Source of the DNA: Gammaproteobacteria bacterium
GTDB lineage: Bacteria > Pseudomonadota > Gammaproteobacteria > GRL18
Assembly (NCBI GenBank): GCA_028571885.1
Contig: JAPVVU010000202.1
Location: 1-5,892 of the forward strand
DNA length: 5,892 nucleotides
Reading direction: 5' to 3'
Below are positions 1 through 5,892 of the stretch, piece after piece (positions within the stretch are counted from its first letter, which is position 1; every line of letters starts with the position of its first letter). Both the position numbers and the translations under genes were made by a program. The notes below the pieces were generated by a model, which ran no database searches, was not told where the DNA came from, and worked only from the letters and a program-made list of their open reading frames with translations.

Positions 1-60
1 ATTTATGCTGAAGGCTCTTAATTTATGCTGAAGGCTCTCAATTCAGGCCGAATGTTTATA
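1..60. repeat. 20-bp tandem direct repeat in the leader of the kinase gene
   Basis: Positions 1-20 and 21-40 are the same 20-bp unit with a single difference (T or C at unit position 19). Positions 41-60 look like a decayed third copy, matching the first at about 13 of 20 positions. The array starts at the window edge, so more copies may lie upstream. A 20-bp period is close to two helical turns, which would suit tandem binding of a regulator on one DNA face, but a simple replication-slippage duplication is equally possible. In frame 1 the first copy contains a TAA at 19-21, so it could also include the last codons of an upstream gene. The repeat is seen directly; any function is inference. 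Confidence 0.75.
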
Positions 61-64
61 AGGA
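60..64 (+). promoter_or_regulatory. Ribosome binding site for the hybrid kinase (decides a TTG start)
   Basis: AAGGA at 60-64 lies seven bases before a TTG at 72-74. An in-frame TGA at 69-71 directly precedes that TTG, so translation in this frame cannot start further upstream. The first hydrophobic segment follows within ten residues, as expected for the true N-terminus. The spacing and this position together support TTG as the start codon. Confidence 0.7.
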
Positions 65-71
65 AAATTGA

Positions 72-3000
72 TTGCGTTCCTCCATACGATTTAAAATCAT
101 TTCACTGACTGTTATTCCTATTGCGCTGATCTATCTGCTGATTTTTGGTTTTGGTGTCTACCAGATTCAATTGCATTCAACGGCAGATGTTGAAGAAAAA
201 ATGAAGCGTTTGACACAGCAATATGCCGGTATTTTTTCAGGTTTTATGAATGAATCTGCTCAAATAGCCCGTTCCACTGCTGCAATTATTGAACAAAACC
301 CGAAAATACCTGATCACCAGCTCTATGCTCAGGTGAAGTCTAACTTAAGACATAACCGAATTGTGTACGGCAGTGCGATTGCTTTTGAGCGTGATCCAGA
401 GTACGACAATGAGCTTTTTGCACCCTATGCCTATCGCACATCCGGGCGGGTACAAACTCTGGATATTGCAGATATTACCGATTATACGGCAGGACATTGG
501 CAGTGGTGGGAAAAAGCAAAATTGGCCAAACATCCCGTCTGGACTGATCCCTATTTTGATAAAGGTGTGGGTGATATCGTGATGGCGACCTATGCTGTGC
601 CTTTTTTTTATAAAAAACAGTTTAAAGGTGTTGCTACGGTTGATGTGCAATTAGAAATTTTGGAAGAGAAAGTTAATCAGGGTATTGATGCTGATTTGGA
701 TTTGTTAATAGTGACAAACAAAGGAAAATATGTCTATCATCCTGATCCCGGGCAGATTATGAGCAACTCAATTTACCTGGATGCAGAGAAGTTCCAGCAA
801 AAAGAAATAAAATATTTAGCGGATAAAATGACTTCAGGCGAGAGGGGAATTGTTCAACTCAGCGGCTGGGAAAACAATGAGCGTCAATGGGTGGCATTTT
901 ATCCCATACGGAATACTGAGTGGAGTATTGCACTGCGAGTGCCGGAAAAAGTGGTTCTTTCAAGGGTCAGAAAACAGGGAATTCAGATTGCAGGCGTTTT
1001 ATTATTTTCATTATTTTTGATTATTATTACTGTCTGGCTGGTGATTGGTAAAATCACCCAGCCGCTGGCTCGATTGACAGCTGGAGTGAAGTCAGTTGCT
1101 GCAGGCAATCTGGATGCAGCAGTTGAGGTCACCAGCAATGATGAAATCGGTCTGCTGGCACAAAATTTTACCGATATGGCGGCAAAATTGAGTAAACGTG
1201 AGCTTGATATTCGTGAGGCGCGTTCACAGGGCTTTAGCCGGATTGTTCAGGGATTAAAAGGTCGTTATTTTTACTTTACTCATGATAAAAATGGTCGCAT
1301 TTCCTATGTCAGCCCGTCGGTTAAAGATATTCTGGGTTATACGCCGGATGAATTTCAAAACTTCTTTAAGCACTATTTTGTTGAAAGTCCGTTAAATGAT
1401 GAAGCATCAAAAAGAATACAACTTTCATTTAATGGCGAGCAGCAAGAAGCATTTGAATTAGAACTAATTTCTCGAAATAGTGAACTGCTGCGTTTTGAAG
1501 TCATTGAAGTACCCGTTAAAGGTGAAAATGGCGATATTATCGCCCTGGAAGGTATGGCGCATGATATAACAGAACGAAAACGAGAAGAAGAGAAATTCAG
1601 AGTGCTATTTGAAAGCTCTTCTCAGGCCAATTTATTGTGCTCTGATGAAGGGATCCTGGATTGTAATCATGCCTTTTTGGAGCTCTTTGGTTTTCGAAAT
1701 AAGGAAGAAGTTCTTGGCTCACATCTTTATTCTCTCGCAAAGGCCATTCAGCCGGATGGCCAGGCATCTTTTGATAAGCTTAATGAATTAATGAAGCAGA
1801 CAATTGAAGTCGGTTATCAACAACATGAATTGATGTTTGAGAGAGTGGGCGGCGACCCTTTTCCTGCGGAAATTATTTTAACTGCGGCCACAATGAATGA
1901 GCAGCCGGTGTTTATTGGTCTCTTGCAGGACTTAACTGAAAGAAAACTCACCGAGCAGGCAATTATCAGCGCCAAAGAGGCGGCAGAAGAAGCCAACAAA
2001 GCAAAAAGTGAATTTTTATCAAATATGTCACATGAATTAAGAACACCATTAAATGGCGTTTTAGGTTATGCCCAGATTTTACAAAATGACCAGCAAGTGA
2101 CTCATGAGCAGATGGAAAGTCTGGATGCCATTAAGAGTTGCGGACATCATTTATTGACTCTGATTAATGATGTGCTGGATTTATCGAAGATTGAATCAGG
2201 GAATATGGAGTTTAATATTACCGCCGTTGATTTGCCTAAGCTTATTAAAGGTGTCTACGATATGGTTCTGCATCGAGCTACTGCAAAAGGTGTTAAGCTG
2301 GATTTATTAATTCAGGATGGATTGCCGAGGGGCATAAAAACAGATGCAACCAAATTGCGTCAGGTCTTAGTTAATTTATTAGGGAATGCGGTTAAATTTA
2401 CTCATAAAGGCACTATTTCTCTTCATGTTATGGAAGCATGTGAAGGTAAAGAGAATGGCAAAGAACAACAAAAAGAACAGCGCTCTATTTGCTTTACTGT
2501 TGCTGATACGGGGATTGGAATACCTGAAGAAAAACAGCAGTCGATTTTTGATGCCTTTAAACAGGCAAAAGATGGCATGGATGCGGGAGGTACGGGACTA
2601 GGACTTGCGATTAGTCAGAGACTGATTCAGGAAATGGGCGGTACTAAAATAAAACTTGAAAGCAGTCATGGTGAAGGCAGTGTATTTTCATTTTCGTTGC
2701 CATTGATTAAAGTGAGTGATGAAGAACTGCTGGTACCTCAAAATGATAACTATGATGATGCGGCCATTCCAAAGTTGCCGGAAAATCTTAAAATCACGGC
2801 TTTGATTGTAGACGATCGTGCGATCAATCGTGATATTTTAAAGCGTCTGCTACAGGCTTCCGGCTTTAAAACAATGGAAGCAGTCAATGGCAAAGAAGCC
2901 ATTGAGATGACAATAAAATACAATATTCCACTGATTCTAATGGGTATTCGTATGTCTGAAATGGATGGTATTAATACCGCTCAACTTATTCGTAAAAAGC

Positions 3001-3452
3001 TGTCTGCAGCCTTACCAAGAAAAGACGATGTGGTCATTATTGCTGTGACAGCCAGTGTTTTTCCTGAACTAAAAGAACAAATTATAGAGACGGGAATAAA
3101 TGACTTTATTGCTAAGCCTTTTAAAATAGCAGAGGTTTTTAACAAAATTGAGCAGCATATGGGGATCAAGTTTGAACGAGAAACATTTGATAAAAAAACA
3201 ACTTTACTTCATGTTAACTCAATAGAAAATAAAAAAGAGATTTCCAGAGAAGAACTGACAGATTTACTTGAACAGATAAAAACGGCAAGTGAGATGGGTG
3301 ATATTAGTCAGATAAAGATATTATATAAAGCGATAAGCCAAACTGATTCACTGCAAAATGATATCAATGAAAAATTAAATAGTATGATAAAACAATTTGA
3401 TTTTGATGGCATAAAAAACATTATTGAAATCGCTTTGGTAGACAAAAGCTAA
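72..3452 (+). CDS. Membrane hybrid sensor histidine kinase (dCache-HAMP-PAS-PAS-HisKA-HATPase-REC) with a degenerate receiver
   Basis: This 1126-residue inner-membrane kinase likely senses a periplasmic ligand and phosphorylates the activator encoded four bases downstream. In order it shows: a membrane helix (about 9-31); a periplasmic dCache-like sensor (about 35-295, with the typical WTDPYFD stretch from W157); a second helix (about 304-327); HAMP (about 328-380); two PAS domains (about 388-503 and 509-625, each closing with an ITERK/LTERK motif); and a short coiled coil. HisKA follows with the H-box SHELRTP (His654). The HATPase has N-box Asn772, G1 box DTGIGIP from D812 and G2 box GGTGLGLA from about G839, so the kinase core looks catalytically complete. 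The receiver (about 908-1030) keeps the acidic pair D914/D915, Thr993 and Lys1015, but the phosphoacceptor position is Gly958 and the usual MPEMDG reads MSEMDG. A helical tail of about 95 residues follows, with no HPt histidine motif. A charged Lys/Glu/Gln-rich insert sits just before the G1 box (about 793-808). The start is TTG with AAGGA seven bases upstream. The ligand cannot be named from sequence. Domain family is near certain; receiver inactivity is inferred. Confidence 0.95.
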   Translation: MRSSIRFKIISLTVIPIALIYLLIFGFGVYQIQLHSTADVEEKMKRLTQQYAGIFSGFMNESAQIARSTAAIIEQNPKIPDHQLYAQVKSNLRHNRIVYGSAIAFERDPEYDNELFAPYAYRTSGRVQTLDIADITDYTAGHWQWWEKAKLAKHPVWTDPYFDKGVGDIVMATYAVPFFYKKQFKGVATVDVQLEILEEKVNQGIDADLDLLIVTNKGKYVYHPDPGQIMSNSIYLDAEKFQQKEIKYLADKMTSGERGIVQLSGWENNERQWVAFYPIRNTEWSIALRVPEKVVLSRVRKQGIQIAGVLLFSLFLIIITVWLVIGKITQPLARLTAGVKSVAAGNLDAAVEVTSNDEIGLLAQNFTDMAAKLSKRELDIREARSQGFSRIVQGLKGRYFYFTHDKNGRISYVSPSVKDILGYTPDEFQNFFKHYFVESPLNDEASKRIQLSFNGEQQEAFELELISRNSELLRFEVIEVPVKGENGDIIALEGMAHDITERKREEEKFRVLFESSSQANLLCSDEGILDCNHAFLELFGFRNKEEVLGSHLYSLAKAIQPDGQASFDKLNELMKQTIEVGYQQHELMFERVGGDPFPAEIILTAATMNEQPVFIGLLQDLTERKLTEQAIISAKEAAEEANKAKSEFLSNMSHELRTPLNGVLGYAQILQNDQQVTHEQMESLDAIKSCGHHLLTLINDVLDLSKIESGNMEFNITAVDLPKLIKGVYDMVLHRATAKGVKLDLLIQDGLPRGIKTDATKLRQVLVNLLGNAVKFTHKGTISLHVMEACEGKENGKEQQKEQRSICFTVADTGIGIPEEKQQSIFDAFKQAKDGMDAGGTGLGLAISQRLIQEMGGTKIKLESSHGEGSVFSFSLPLIKVSDEELLVPQNDNYDDAAIPKLPENLKITALIVDDRAINRDILKRLLQASGFKTMEAVNGKEAIEMTIKYNIPLILMGIRMSEMDGINTAQLIRKKLSAALPRKDDVVIIAVTASVFPELKEQIIETGINDFIAKPFKIAEVFNKIEQHMGIKFERETFDKKTTLLHVNSIENKKEISREELTDLLEQIKTASEMGDISQIKILYKAISQTDSLQNDINEKLNSMIKQFDFDGIKNIIEIALVDKS
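2796..3165 (+). other. Pseudo-receiver domain of the hybrid kinase (Asp to Gly at the phosphoacceptor)
   Basis: Within the kinase gene, this stretch aligns by motif with CheY-like receivers. It has VDD (D914, D915), then 43 residues later LILMGIRMSEMDG in place of the usual LILMDIxMPxMDG, then VTAS (T993) and AKPF (K1015). The codon at 2943-2945 is GGT, one base from GAT. The serine codon TCT at 2955-2957 is one base from the usual proline codon CCT. The reading frame is intact on both sides, so this is not a frameshift. The domain should fold, but it cannot form the standard aspartyl phosphate. Confidence 0.85.
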
Positions 3453-3456
3453 ACAG

Positions 3457-5412
3457 ATGAAGACCAATATGGATGAAAAGATTGCTAATAATTATCAGGA
3501 AACATTATTGCTGGTGGATGATAATCCAACCAATCTGCAGGTTTTATACCAGACCCTGGAAGGCCACGGATATAAATTACTTTTGGCAAAAAATGGTGAA
3601 GATGCCCTAAATATTGCCAGAAAAGTACATCCTGCATTAATTTTACTTGATATTATGATGCCGGGTATGGATGGTTATGAGGTTTGTCAAAAAATAAAAT
3701 TAGATCCGGAAACTTCTGATGTGACTATTATTTTTCTTTCAGCACTGGATGATGTTAAAGATAAAGTAAAGGGGTTTAATCTTGGTGCTGTTGATTATGT
3801 TGCCAAACCCTTTCAGTCAGAAGAAGTAATTGCCCGTGTTGAAACTCATATTAAGATCAGGCAGCTTGAAAAAACACTGGAACAAAAAAATAAGCAACTG
3901 GAAGAAGATAACACGCTTATCCTTGAATCGATGGGAGAAGGCTTATTAGGCGTGAATAAGCAGGGTTTGATTACCTTTATCAATCCAGCAGGCTCAGAGA
4001 TAATCGGCTGGCTGGAACATGAAATAATTGGCAAGAGTTTTCATGATCTATTCATGCATACAGATAAGGATGGTCACCGAAATCCAATAGAAAAAGATAA
4101 TGTCTTTAATACGCTGCGTGATCAAATGGTGCGGCAGAGTGATAATGATATTTTTTGGAACAAAGACGGAAAAGATTTCCCGGTTGAATATACTGTGACA
4201 GCGATAGAGGGCAAAAAAGATATCAGCAGTGCCTGTGTTGTTTTTAAAAATATATCAGAACGAAAAAAACGTGAAAAAGATTTGCATCAGGCATTAAAAA
4301 CAGTTGAGGAACTCAGAGAAAAATTACAGCTTGAGAACTTGCATCTAAAAGCTGAAAGCTCTTATTTGCAAGAAGAAATTCGCAGTGAACAAAACTATGG
4401 TGAAATCATTGGTAATAGCAGTGCCCTGATAAAAACCATGGAAGAAGCAGAGCAGGTTGCTGTCACCGATACAACGGTGTTGATTAATGGTGAATCAGGC
4501 ACAGGTAAAGAGTCTATGGCTCGCGCTATTCATCAGTTTAGTCCAAGGAAGAATCGTCCTTTGATTAAAGTGAATTGTGGTGCAATATCAGAATCATTGG
4601 TGGAAAGCGAATTATTTGGACATGTTAAAGGTGCCTTTACCAGTGCCATTAATGATCGTACCGGGCACTTTGAACTGGCCGATAAAGGTACAATTTTCCT
4701 GGATGAAATTGGTGAATTATCATTAGATGTTCAAGTCAAATTATTGCGCGTGTTACAGGAGCAGGAAATCCAGCGAGTTGGCAGTGGCGAACTGATTAAT
4801 GTGGATGTGCGCATTATTGCTGCAACTAATCGAGATTTGAAAAAAATGGTTGATGACGGCACCTTTAGAATGGATTTATTTTATCGTTTAAATGTCTTTC
4901 CTCTAACCGTCCCGCCGTTGAGAGAACGGAAATCAGATATTCCTTTATTGTTAGCTAAATTTCTTGATAATCTGAGTAAGAAATTAGGTAAGCCCTTCAA
5001 AGGAATTTCAGAGGTCAGTATGGAATTGTTGCTGGATTATCATTGGCCCGGCAATATCCGTGAACTGCAAAATGTCATTGAGCGTTCAGCTATTTTATCA
5101 AAAACTGAGATCATTGAAGTGGATGATGCCCTGGTGCCTGTTTCTATAGAGCAGGTCAAGCTGGAGAAAAATGATGAGCAATCAGATATTGAAGATGATG
5201 ATAAGTCTCCGATCAATGATCAGGCAAACACTGTGCATAGACTTGCTGCCTATAAGACGCTGGCAGAAAACGAAAAACGCTACATTATTGACTTACTGAA
5301 TGATTTGAATTGGGTGATTGGGGGTAAAAAAGGTGCAGCTGAAATCCTTGATGTCCCTGCGAGTACATTGCGCTCCAGAATGAAAAAACTGGGTATCGAG
5401 CGACCTGATTAA
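3457..5412 (+). CDS. Sigma-54-dependent response regulator (REC-PAS-AAA+-Fis HTH)
   Basis: This 651-residue cytoplasmic transcription activator is probably the direct phosphoacceptor partner of the kinase upstream. The receiver (about 15-135) is complete: D21/D22, phosphoacceptor D65 in LLDIMMPGMDG, S95 and K117. A PAS domain (about 150-268) contains FWNKDG and FPVEYT, typical of PAS domains in similar sigma-54 activators, and ends in ISERKK. A coiled coil (about 270-315) leads to the AAA+ domain (about 325-550): Walker A GESGTGKE (345-352, Lys351), the sigma-54 contact loop as GAFTSA (392-397; consensus GAFTGA), Walker B IFLDE (D416, E417), ATNRDL, both arginine-finger region arginines in FRMDLFYRL, and WPGNIREL. 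An acidic linker (about 568-590) precedes the Fis-type helix-turn-helix (about 605-648), whose WVIGG-GAAEILDVPASTLRSRMKKLGI pattern resembles NorR/FhlA-type C-termini. Only four bases separate it from the kinase stop, implying one transcript and possible translational coupling. No strong Shine-Dalgarno precedes ATG 3457; ATG 3469 (Met5) is an alternative start. The target promoter is not identifiable here. Confidence 0.95.
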   Translation: MKTNMDEKIANNYQETLLLVDDNPTNLQVLYQTLEGHGYKLLLAKNGEDALNIARKVHPALILLDIMMPGMDGYEVCQKIKLDPETSDVTIIFLSALDDVKDKVKGFNLGAVDYVAKPFQSEEVIARVETHIKIRQLEKTLEQKNKQLEEDNTLILESMGEGLLGVNKQGLITFINPAGSEIIGWLEHEIIGKSFHDLFMHTDKDGHRNPIEKDNVFNTLRDQMVRQSDNDIFWNKDGKDFPVEYTVTAIEGKKDISSACVVFKNISERKKREKDLHQALKTVEELREKLQLENLHLKAESSYLQEEIRSEQNYGEIIGNSSALIKTMEEAEQVAVTDTTVLINGESGTGKESMARAIHQFSPRKNRPLIKVNCGAISESLVESELFGHVKGAFTSAINDRTGHFELADKGTIFLDEIGELSLDVQVKLLRVLQEQEIQRVGSGELINVDVRIIAATNRDLKKMVDDGTFRMDLFYRLNVFPLTVPPLRERKSDIPLLLAKFLDNLSKKLGKPFKGISEVSMELLLDYHWPGNIRELQNVIERSAILSKTEIIEVDDALVPVSIEQVKLEKNDEQSDIEDDDKSPINDQANTVHRLAAYKTLAENEKRYIIDLLNDLNWVIGGKKGAAEILDVPASTLRSRMKKLGIERPD

Positions 5413-5413
5413 A

Positions 5414-5448
5414 CTTTAAGCTTGTACCTTAAATATACAGGCTTAAGG
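5414..5448 (+). terminator. Hairpin downstream of the two-component operon, possible weak terminator
   Basis: Arms 5414-5426 and 5436-5448 can pair over 13 positions, with two G-U pairs and a 9-base loop. The hairpin begins two bases after the activator's stop codon. The stem is AT-rich, and there is no immediate U-tract: the nearest T-run is at 5463-5467, about 15 bases beyond the stem. It may therefore be a weak intrinsic terminator or an mRNA 3'-end stabilising structure. A shorter competing pairing (about 5425-5432 with 5443-5451) is also possible. Confidence 0.4.
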
Positions 5449-5567
5449 GTAGTTCAAGGCTGATTTTTGGAGGACTCTAAACAAGAGATTGTGAATGCTT
5501 GATTTAATAATATGGGGTTTTTGAATAGCAGATTTTGGTATCCATGATTTTAGAAAGAGATTCCTTT
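5449..5567. other. Non-coding spacer between convergent transcription units
   Basis: I see no supportable gene here. The longest ATG-started frame I noted on the + strand, from 5495, gives only nine codons. GGAGG at 5468-5472 looks like a Shine-Dalgarno sequence, but no usable start codon follows at suitable spacing. No tRNA, no sigma-54 promoter consensus and no clear long repeat was visible. Confidence 0.5.
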
Positions 5568-5599
5568 AAAAACAACAGCTTAGCACATAATGGTTAAGC
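5567..5599 (-). terminator. Weak possible terminator of the small membrane-protein gene
   Basis: Read on the - strand, GCTTA (5599-5595) can pair with TAAGC (5582-5578). A T-rich run, TGTTGTTTTT, follows (5577-5568). The hairpin overlaps the stop codon of the small gene. The stem is only five base pairs with a 12-base loop, so the call rests mainly on position and the T-rich tail. Confidence 0.25.
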
Positions 5600-5776
5600 A
5601 ATAGAACCTGTTTTTCTGGAGCTGGGAGTGCTTAATATAACCAGGGCTGCACCAATAAAAAAGCCGATACCGGCATTTAACCAATAAAAATCATTATTCC
5701 AGACGAGTTGATCAATTAAGGAACATGCAATAGCAAAAAAAGTTGCTGTTGTGAGAATGGTTATTATTCTTTTCAC
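5594..5776 (-). CDS. Small two-helix membrane protein of unknown function
   Basis: I do not recognise this 60-residue protein. It has a basic N-terminus (KR at 2-3), a hydrophobic segment (about 4-21), a short polar turn with D22, Q23, N27, N28 and D29, a second hydrophobic segment with spaced glycines (about 31-49; G36, G38, G42), and a basic tail (R54, K55). By the positive-inside rule both ends should be cytoplasmic, giving an inner-membrane hairpin. The start is GTG, directly preceded by an in-frame TAA. GGAG at 5787-5784 lies seven bases upstream, which strongly supports translation from this codon. The gene is convergent with the signalling operon and not part of it, so a functional link is unproven. 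A weak lipobox-like AIAC at 15-18 is an alternative reading. Hydrophobic composition and the ribosome binding site argue for a real gene; no function is assigned. Confidence 0.65.
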   Translation of the reverse strand: MKRIITILTTATFFAIACSLIDQLVWNNDFYWLNAGIGFFIGAALVILSTPSSRKTGSIA

Positions 5777-5783
5777 TTAATTT

Positions 5784-5787
5784 CTCC
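5784..5787 (-). promoter_or_regulatory. Ribosome binding site for the small membrane protein
   Basis: GGAG on the - strand, within TTGGAGA, is separated by seven bases from the GTG start at 5776-5774. It is the main evidence that this short frame is translated and that GTG is its start. Confidence 0.65.
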
Positions 5788-5834
5788 AAGTTATAGCTGG
5801 TAAAATTTTAATGATGACTTGAAATTGAACAGAT

Positions 5835-5861
5835 ATTATATCCAATATTTCTTACTATTAA
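5835..5861 (-). promoter_or_regulatory. Candidate sigma-70-type promoter for the small membrane-protein gene
   Basis: A perfect TATAAT lies on the - strand at 5840-5835, about 58 bases upstream of the GTG start. The best -35-like hexamer is TTAATA (5861-5856; 4 of 6 matches to TTGACA), with a short 15-base spacer. The region is AT-rich, so a chance TATAAT is quite possible. If real, transcription would start near 5828 and give a leader of roughly 50 bases. Confidence 0.35.
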
Positions 5862-5892
5862 TGTAGGGAAAATCTGAAATTTATGTAGTTAA

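Noticed and set aside
1..21. C-terminal end of an upstream gene, with stop at 19-21
   Set aside because: Only six codons are visible before the TAA, too few to support any gene call.
25..108. 27-codon frame starting in the second leader repeat, a possible leader peptide
   Set aside because: AAGG is ten bases from the ATG, which is long, and the peptide has no attenuator-like run of one amino acid and no following terminator hairpin. It is noted only with the repeat finding.
345..650. 101-codon open frame on the - strand
   Set aside because: It lies entirely inside the dCache region of the kinase, whose + strand protein has clear domain motifs. The - strand product has no recognisable motif and a cysteine- and isoleucine-rich composition typical of an antisense shadow.
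3166..3452. HPt phosphotransfer domain at the kinase C-terminus
   Set aside because: There is no histidine in an HPt-type motif in the tail.
5723..5734. Lipoprotein signal (AIAC before Cys18) in the small protein
   Set aside because: The -3 residue is Ala rather than the usual Leu/Val/Ile, and the remaining 43 residues would consist mainly of another membrane helix; a two-helix hairpin fits better.
5413..5892. Sigma-54 (-24/-12) promoter that could be a local target of the activator
   Set aside because: Neither strand of the non-coding parts shows a GG-N10-GC element close to the TGGCAC-N5-TTGCA consensus by eye.

Overview
The window holds a two-gene signalling operon on the + strand, followed by one small gene on the - strand. 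The low-GC coding, the domain grammar (dCache-HAMP-PAS-PAS-HisKA-HATPase-REC, then REC-PAS-AAA+-Fis) and the NorR/FhlA-style C-terminus of the activator point to a proteobacterium. A moderately AT-rich gammaproteobacterium is my best guess, but no rRNA or other taxonomic marker is present, so this is inference.

Layout: positions 1-71 are a leader carrying two near-identical 20-bp tandem repeats, with a degenerate third unit behind them. Positions 72-3452 encode a 1126-residue membrane hybrid histidine kinase with a TTG start behind a good ribosome binding site. Four bases later, 3457-5412 encodes a 651-residue sigma-54-dependent response regulator. Positions 5413-5593 are non-coding, with a hairpin just after the operon. 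A 60-residue two-helix membrane protein lies at 5594-5776 on the opposite strand, convergent with the operon, with its own Shine-Dalgarno sequence and a candidate -10 box. The last 116 bases hold only that gene's upstream region.

Likely circuit (inference from family knowledge and gene order): a periplasmic ligand is sensed by the dCache domain, and additional signals by two cytoplasmic PAS domains. The kinase autophosphorylates at His654 and passes the phosphate to Asp65 of the neighbouring activator. The activator has its own PAS domain, so it could integrate a second signal before it remodels sigma-54 RNA polymerase. I found no sigma-54 (-24/-12) promoter in the non-coding parts of the window, so the target genes probably lie elsewhere.

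The most notable point is that the kinase's own receiver domain has lost its phosphoacceptor: Gly958 stands where Asp is expected, while the other pocket residues remain. It therefore cannot act as a normal phosphorelay step. The activator also has GAFTSA in place of the consensus GAFTGA sigma-54 contact loop. I see no CRISPR array, tRNA, rRNA, insertion sequence or wholly novel system here.
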